A stretch of 9,775 nucleotides of DNA, taken from NCBI GenBank assembly GCA_964542665.1, contig CAZIUF010000030.1, positions 1-9,775 of the forward strand, in the 5' to 3' direction. The number at the start of each line of letters is the position of its first letter. Positions within the stretch are counted from its first letter, which is position 1. The notes under the pieces are model-generated. The model did no database searches, was not told the origin of the DNA, and worked only from the letters and a program-made list of their open reading frames with translations. Source of the stretch: JAGOLU01 sp964542665 (GTDB lineage: Bacteria; Patescibacteriota; Microgenomatia; UBA1406; GWC2-37-13). The translations under genes were made by a program, and so were the position numbers. This document shows, in pieces, positions 5,860 to 9,775 of this stretch.

Positions 5860-7047
5860 TTATTTTCTGATCACTTTCTTGAAAGGTTGAGTGGGTGAAG
5901 GCGTGGGGAGATATTTACTTTTAATCTTTGCTGAAGCAGATGCGTCTGTGAGCCTGTCATACCTATATTGGAGGTAGGCATGTATATCCCGCCAGTCTTT
6001 CTGCCCCTCAATCGGCTGTAGAATATATTGGCCTTGAGGTCCTGTCCCCTCCTCCAATACGTTGTCATTGGAGAGTGCAATCGACTCGATTTTATAATCC
6101 TTTTTTCGCATGTATTCTTTGATTATTTCCGCTACATCTGAAAGTGAGTAATCAGTGTCAATATATTTTCCAATGGACGTCGCGATGCGAATCAGCGACG
6201 GAAATGAGTTGAGGGAAAGCACTTTTTCCTTGACCCCTTCGATGACTTGTTTTTGATGCTGACTCCGATAAAAGTCGCCACCTTCATTTTCAGATTTTCG
6301 GGACCGGGCATATTTAAGTGCCATTTGTCCGTCTAGATTTGATGTGCCTGCCGGAAGCTCAAGCTTTTCATATCGGCATGGAAATTCTTGTTCAAGAAGT
6401 CGACCGGAGAGCGTTGCTACAAGCCCTGGTAGCTCTTCTTCCTTGTGATCACAAAGCTCATTTTCTTTCCCATCGATCGGGTACCACTCATCAAGAAACG
6501 GAAAATTTCGCGTGATTGAAATGCCACCAAGTTGATCGATCAGTGCTGTAAATGATGCAAAGCTCACCGATACTGAGTGATCTATTGGTTCGCCAATGAC
6601 TGATGACAGTGCATATTTTGCGAGTGCCAATCCTCCACCTGATTCTGACTTATATTTACTTGGCTTACCTGGGTAGGTGGTATCATCGAGACCATACGCA
6701 TAGGCCGCATTGATCTTCTGGTTTATCATTTCTCCACCCTTTCCCAACGGGAGTAGTATCCATATATCTCGAGGGATGGATATGAGCGATATTTTCTGAG
6801 CACGGTCATCGATCCGTGCGACGATCATCGAATCAGTGAGTGCTCCCCCTTCGTGTTTGCCTCCGCCATATCCAAGGAGTGCGACATTGTGGAAATATGG
6901 GGTAGGCGTGGGTGTGGGGGCTGATAGCTTCGTGATCAGTGGAAAGGTTGTGGATGCTCGGCTGGAATATATGACGAAACCAACGCTACCGACAGAGATG
7001 AGAACGAGGGCAATAAAAATCCACCTGTGTGAAGATGATTTGTTCAT
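5860..7047 (-). CDS. LCP (LytR-CpsA-Psr) family cell-wall glycopolymer ligase
   Basis: A 395-residue extracytoplasmic enzyme anchored by one N-terminal membrane helix (about 9-27). LCP proteins transfer undecaprenyl-linked glycopolymers onto peptidoglycan or related acceptors. After a proline-threonine linker (PTPTPTP, 44-50) the catalytic domain begins with NVALLGYGGG (54-63) and TDSM (71-74, Asp72 for metal), then SIPRDIWI with Arg93 and Asp94. The conserved block LKYARSRKSE...DFYRSQHQKQVI lies at 244-269 and carries the phosphate-binding arginines. The C-terminal tail has a second proline-rich patch (PTPSPTQP). Cysteines at 199 and 214 could form a disulfide, which would suit the VKOR protein encoded nearby. 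The GGGKHEGGALTDSM core and linker resemble LCP proteins of Patescibacteria as I remember them. A TAAAAT box lies ten bases before the ATG. Confidence 0.88.
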   Translation of the reverse strand: MNKSSSHRWIFIALVLISVGSVGFVIYSSRASTTFPLITKLSAPTPTPTPYFHNVALLGYGGGKHEGGALTDSMIVARIDDRAQKISLISIPRDIWILLPLGKGGEMINQKINAAYAYGLDDTTYPGKPSKYKSESGGGLALAKYALSSVIGEPIDHSVSVSFASFTALIDQLGGISITRNFPFLDEWYPIDGKENELCDHKEEELPGLVATLSGRLLEQEFPCRYEKLELPAGTSNLDGQMALKYARSRKSENEGGDFYRSQHQKQVIEGVKEKVLSLNSFPSLIRIATSIGKYIDTDYSLSDVAEIIKEYMRKKDYKIESIALSNDNVLEEGTGPQGQYILQPIEGQKDWRDIHAYLQYRYDRLTDASASAKIKSKYLPTPSPTQPFKKVIRK

Positions 7048-7057
7048 GTCTAACTCT

Positions 7058-7063
7058 ATTTTA
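7058..7063 (-). promoter_or_regulatory. -10 box of the LCP gene (leaderless type)
   Basis: The minus strand reads TAAAAT, five of six matches to consensus, ten bases before the ATG at 7047. It lies in the 59-base gap after the citryl-CoA lyase gene. No good -35 element and no terminator hairpin is visible in that gap, so read-through from the citrate genes is also possible. Confidence 0.35.
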
Positions 7064-7106
7064 GCAGCTATTTCACCTCATAGATTACTCAAGATCACTC
7101 AAATGC

Positions 7107-7922
7107 TTATTTGTCTGTTGGTGATGTTAGGATTTCATTTTCTGGCATGCGGAATAGTCCCTCGCCGAGACGTTTCTGGTCAAGATAGTGGGCTATGAAT
7201 CCTGCCGTTCGTGAAAAGACAAAAAACGCATTGAAAAACTCGTTCGCGATCAAGCTCTTTAACTCTTCACTGGTTACTTTCTCTTCCTGACTCAGCAAAT
7301 CAAGCATAACAGCAGCGATGGCACCGTCGACGTTGAGGATAAGATTGGACTTTTTCTTGGTCGTGACCGCGGCGATTGATTGGGCAAAGTCTAAATACGG
7401 ATGGGCTTTGAGTTGTGCTGCAAAGTCGGTAATCATCGCCACACGAGGATCTGGTTTATCCACTCGATAGGAGCGATGTCCTATGCCCGGGATAATCATC
7501 TTTTTTTGGGCGTACTCCTCTACTACTTCACCTGCATTGCGTGTGAGGTGAGTATGCCAAACAGCTGCTGCATCGTTGGTAGCGCCTCCAAATCGAGGAC
7601 CTATGGTGAGGAGGCCCGCTGCGACTGAGGAGACCATATCGCGTCCAGCGCGGGCAGTGATCATCGTATTCACTGCTCCAGATACATATGGTCCATGATC
7701 GACACAGAGCTTGAGGATGGTGTCGATACACGAGACAGTAATCTTACTTTTAAGTGGTCGACCAAGAAAGAGTGATCCTGTAATTTGAGCAAGAGATGAG
7801 TCTGTAACCCAAGTTTGTAAAGGGCTTCCCAACAGTGTGGGAGCGCCATTGACCTCTCCAGATATTGTCGAAGTAAAAAGGGTTGGTTTGCGACTGGTTA
7901 CGTCTGAGAGTGTTCGTTTCAT
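7107..7922 (-). CDS. Citryl-CoA lyase, stand-alone citrate-synthase-fold subunit of ATP-citrate lyase
   Basis: Splits citryl-CoA into acetyl-CoA and oxaloacetate. The 271-residue protein corresponds to the C-terminal citrate-synthase homology domain of ATP-citrate lyase. Numbering from the ATG at 7922, His76 lies in VDHGPYVSGA, His149 in GIGHRS and Asp199 in LILNVDGAI; these are the catalytic His-His-Asp positions. ARAGRDMVSSVAAGLLTIGPRFGG (91-114) and GFIAHYLDQKRLGEGLFR near the end match ATP-citrate lyase closely and differ from ordinary citrate synthase. The family's segment RKPTLFTSTISGE begins at residue 12. An in-frame ATG at 7976 would add 18 residues, but these are encoded inside a long inverted repeat and look non-native (KISNIPLQLFNIFFS), so the 7922 start is preferred. 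In most bacteria this domain is fused to the CoA-ligase subunit; here it is a separate gene, as in citryl-CoA lyase (Ccl). Confidence 0.92.
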   Translation of the reverse strand: MKRTLSDVTSRKPTLFTSTISGEVNGAPTLLGSPLQTWVTDSSLAQITGSLFLGRPLKSKITVSCIDTILKLCVDHGPYVSGAVNTMITARAGRDMVSSVAAGLLTIGPRFGGATNDAAAVWHTHLTRNAGEVVEEYAQKKMIIPGIGHRSYRVDKPDPRVAMITDFAAQLKAHPYLDFAQSIAAVTTKKKSNLILNVDGAIAAVMLDLLSQEEKVTSEELKSLIANEFFNAFFVFSRTAGFIAHYLDQKRLGEGLFRMPENEILTSPTDK

Positions 7923-7948
7923 AGAGAAAAAAATATTAAAAAGCTGTA

Positions 7949-8028
7949 AAGGTATGTTTGAGATTTTTCTCTTCATCTAACTCGCTTCGCTCAAACAGAG
8001 ATTCATCTAAAAATTTCAAACATACCTT
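7949..8028. repeat. 80-bp inverted repeat between two ATP-citrate lyase genes
   Basis: Arms 7949-7968 and 8009-8028 are 20 bases long with a single mismatch (AAGGTATGTTTGAGATTTTT against its complement). The 40-base interior contains CTCGCTTCGCTC and a repeated TTCATCTAA (7972-7980 and 8002-8010). TGTTTGAG in the left arm (7955-7962) can instead pair with CTCAAACA in the interior (7990-7997), so two exclusive hairpins are possible. It fills the intergenic space and covers the 5' extension of the lyase reading frame. It could be a dispersed palindromic element, an RNA processing or attenuation structure, or part of a promoter region; the arms are too AT-rich for a classical terminator. Confidence 0.7.
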
Positions 8029-8037
8029 CTGCATAGA

Positions 8038-9000
8038 TTATGAGGACACGTTTATTTCTTTCAAATATTTTAATACATCACTAAACGTATGCGTGACGGT
8101 GACACCGGCCTCTGCGAGAGCCTTGCGCTTCTCACTCGCCTTCTCTTTAACTAGATGTGCTTTCGCTTTCGCGTGTCCAAACTGTGGGCTTTCGGGAAAT
8201 ATTTCGCCGACAGTGCCGCCAATATGCGCAATCACCGGCTTGGTGATGGTATGATTTTCGATCATCTCTTTTAGTCTATATTCATCTTCGCCTCCAAGCT
8301 CTCCATAGTATACGATGACTTTCGTTTCTGGATCATTTTGAGCAAGNNNNNNNNNNCAGATTGGCCAACGATCACCACCAAAGGAAAGTGCAAATGACAC
8401 TGCATGACCTGACTGGTACACGAGCGATATGAGTTCTCCCGTCATCCCGCCAGAACCCGAAATAACGGCCACGTGGCCGGGGGTAGTGATATTGAGCTTT
8501 TCCCATTGCGCGGGATCGACACCTCCGATAGCACCGAGTTTCAAAGCGCCAGGGACCAAAAAGCCAACCGTTGCAGGTCCAACTACGAGCGCCCCATGTT
8601 TTATTGAGGTGTGGTATATCGACAGTGTATGTTGTTCGGTAAGACCCTCTGCGAATATCACCCCACCCTGTATGGATGGATAGATGTCAAAAATGCGCTC
8701 GATGTCAGATTTTACTCGACGGGCTGATGACACATGGACAAACCAGTCTATTGTTTGACTTGAATTAGCTTGTGCATAGTCTGCAATGGTGCGATATGTC
8801 CCGAAGAGTCGCTCCTTTTTACCCCAAAATAGTTTGGCGACGCCTCGACTGCCAGTGATGAGCCCGCATATATCGGGGGTAGTCTTGCCGCACAAGTAGT
8901 CAAAATCAAGCATCGATTGGATGACGGCGAGATGTTGTCCAATGATAAGTGTTGGATGGGACTTTGAAGCACGGATCTGGGCGATGAGTTGAGTGTTCAT
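8038..9000 (-). CDS. ATP-citrate lyase CoA-binding/ligase subunit (succinyl-CoA synthetase alpha-like), interrupted by an assembly gap
   Basis: Catalyses the phospho-histidine and CoA-transfer steps that make citryl-CoA. About 320 residues, homologous to succinyl-CoA synthetase alpha and to the middle part of ATP-citrate lyase. GQHLAVIQSMLDFDYLCGK (21-39) and the WGKKE segment are specific to the citrate enzymes. GPATVGFLVPG (141-151) belongs to the CoA-binding fold. SGSGGMTGEL (181-190) carries Glu189, matching the phosphorelay glutamate. GGDRWP (208-213) precedes the gap, GELGGEDEY follows it, and QFGHAKAKAH carries the phospho-accepting His276. Ten Ns (8347-8356) replace residues 215-218; the frame continues across them, but ATP-citrate lyases known to me have about four more residues here. 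The ATG at 9000 overlaps the upstream stop as ATGA, implying translational coupling. It ends before the lyase domain, unlike AclA. Confidence 0.9.
   Translation of the reverse strand: MNTQLIAQIRASKSHPTLIIGQHLAVIQSMLDFDYLCGKTTPDICGLITGSRGVAKLFWGKKERLFGTYRTIADYAQANSSQTIDWFVHVSSARRVKSDIERIFDIYPSIQGGVIFAEGLTEQHTLSIYHTSIKHGALVVGPATVGFLVPGALKLGAIGGVDPAQWEKLNITTPGHVAVISGSGGMTGELISLVYQSGHAVSFALSFGGDRWPIXXXXLAQNDPETKVIVYYGELGGEDEYRLKEMIENHTITKPVIAHIGGTVGEIFPESPQFGHAKAKAHLVKEKASEKRKALAEAGVTVTHTFSDVLKYLKEINVSS
8347..8356. other. 10-N assembly gap inside a coding sequence
   Basis: Ten Ns stand between GCAAG and CAGATTGG. On the coding strand the base pair before the gap is TG of a partial codon, so the first masked codon can only be Cys, Trp or stop if the flank is correct. 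Family alignment from memory suggests roughly 20 rather than 10 missing bases. This is a scaffolding placeholder, not a biological feature. Confidence 0.97.
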
Positions 9001-9775
9001 GGGTGAGTAATTGTTTTTAGTGCGTGATGGACGATATCAGTGAGCGGTAAGCTCTGGTCAGACACTTCATGAATGATACGATGATCTTCGAGAAACTTCT
9101 CGATTAGCTCAAGTCCTTTTTTCTGATTTGGTCCACCTCGTCTTACCAGTATTGAAACCTTATTCTCGTTCAACTTTTGTGTAAATGGTCGAATACCATC
9201 GATTACTCCCAAGAGTGTGGCATAAATGTCGGTAAAGTTCGCTACACCACCCGCGATAATCAGTGCCTTGTGCGGTGCTTTAGATTGGATCAAGGCCTCG
9301 ACGATAGTTCGAGTGTATATTTCAACGTCTTCCCGGCGTGGATTGCCACTGTATTCTCCATAGTTTCCCAGTTGTGAGCCGTATCCGGCATCAGCCACCT
9401 CATCAGCAAGGACGAGACTTGCCCCGCCGCCCGAGAGCAACATCCATAAAGCACCATCGGGATTCAAAATAGTCAGTTTGAGAGACGAGGCTGTGTTACG
9501 CTGCAAATCAGCAATACGTTGCTCTGCAGGGTGTTTATTTTGAGTTTTGACGAGTCCACGCGACATGACTTCATCCGACTGTGCAATAGCAGCAGTGTCG
9601 TCAAAAAGAACCGCCGCATCGAGTATGTTATATGTTCCTGCGTTTACGACAAGTGGGTTGATCTCGATAAATGACCAATCATATGCATTCATGATCGCCA
9701 TCAGCGACTGGACGAATGAGTGCAATGATGATGGGACACGAGCAAGCTCGTGTGGGAGGACATACCGTGAGACCG
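8997..9775 (-). CDS. ATP-citrate lyase ATP-grasp/citrate-binding subunit (succinyl-CoA synthetase beta-like), partial
   Basis: Activates citrate with ATP. Only the C-terminal 258 or so residues are visible; the frame stays open to the right edge, so the N-terminal ATP-grasp region lies outside the window and the TTG at 9725 is not a true start. Counting from that TTG, FIEINPLVV (19-27) is the end of the ATP-grasp domain with its metal-binding Glu and Asn. The citrate-binding domain follows: LSGGGASLV (97-105), GNYGEYSG (120-127), IAGGVANFTD (157-166) and LVRRGGPN (193-200). The Gly-Ala-Ser, Asn-x-Thr and Arg residues that bind citrate in human ATP-citrate lyase appear in these motifs, which plain succinyl-CoA synthetase beta lacks in this form. 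The end overlaps the next gene by ATGA. The full protein is expected near 400-430 residues. Confidence 0.92.
   Translation of the reverse strand, partial: VSRYVLPHELARVPSSLHSFVQSLMAIMNAYDWSFIEINPLVVNAGTYNILDAAVLFDDTAAIAQSDEVMSRGLVKTQNKHPAEQRIADLQRNTASSLKLTILNPDGALWMLLSGGGASLVLADEVADAGYGSQLGNYGEYSGNPRREDVEIYTRTIVEALIQSKAPHKALIIAGGVANFTDIYATLLGVIDGIRPFTQKLNENKVSILVRRGGPNQKKGLELIEKFLEDHRIIHEVSDQSLPLTDIVHHALKTITHP

Noticed and set aside
6895..6920. GT-rich low-complexity tract
   Set aside because: It simply encodes the Pro-Thr linker of the LCP protein on the other strand.
7923..7976. 18-residue N-terminal extension of the citryl-CoA lyase
   Set aside because: Its 5' part lies in the long inverted repeat, and it has no counterpart in ATP-citrate lyases; family homology begins after the second Met.

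Overview
The window carries ten protein-coding genes, one of them cut by the right edge, packed with short gaps. No rRNA, tRNA, CRISPR array or insertion sequence was recognised. Gene content suggests a bacterium with a small genome, most likely of the Patescibacteria/CPR type, perhaps Microgenomates-like. The pointers are an LCP protein with a PTPTPTP linker and a GGGKHEGG-type core, a lone VKOR, a roughly 400-residue RarA and the lack of Shine-Dalgarno sequences. This assignment is inference from style, not from a marker gene. TGA acts as a normal stop codon (for example at 3186-3188 and 8997-8999), so the code is standard.

Left part (1-3735): an FTR1-type iron permease (+) faces a pyridoxamine-phosphate-oxidase-like flavoprotein (-). 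The flavoprotein is divergent from a D-lactate-dehydrogenase-like 2-hydroxyacid dehydrogenase (+). A Crp/Fnr-family regulator (+) follows and converges on a VKOR family protein (-). Two sites of the form GTGA-N6-TCAC, the classic CRP half-site arrangement, lie in the flavoprotein/dehydrogenase intergenic region and upstream of the VKOR gene. The regulator keeps the Arg-Glu-x3-Arg recognition-helix residues that read GTGA in E. coli CRP. This looks like a small local regulon of redox-type genes.

Middle part (3734-7047, all -): RarA clamp-loader-like ATPase, an all-helical protein that looks like a class I terpene-synthase/isoprenoid-synthase fold with degenerate metal motifs, and an LCP (LytR-CpsA-Psr) cell-wall ligase.

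Right part (7107-9775, all -): a three-gene ATP-citrate lyase. In transcription order it encodes an ATP-grasp/citrate-binding subunit (5' end outside the window), a CoA-binding subunit with the phospho-histidine, joined by an ATGA overlap, and, after a long inverted repeat, a free-standing citryl-CoA lyase (citrate-synthase-fold) protein. Together they would make acetyl-CoA and oxaloacetate from citrate, ATP and CoA. The three-way split matches the citryl-CoA synthetase plus citryl-CoA lyase layout rather than the usual two-gene AclA/AclB form, while the sequence motifs read as ATP-citrate lyase. A 10-N assembly gap interrupts the middle gene.

A window-wide feature is the absence of visible ribosome-binding sites together with -10 boxes placed 6-10 bases before start codons, which suggests leaderless mRNAs.
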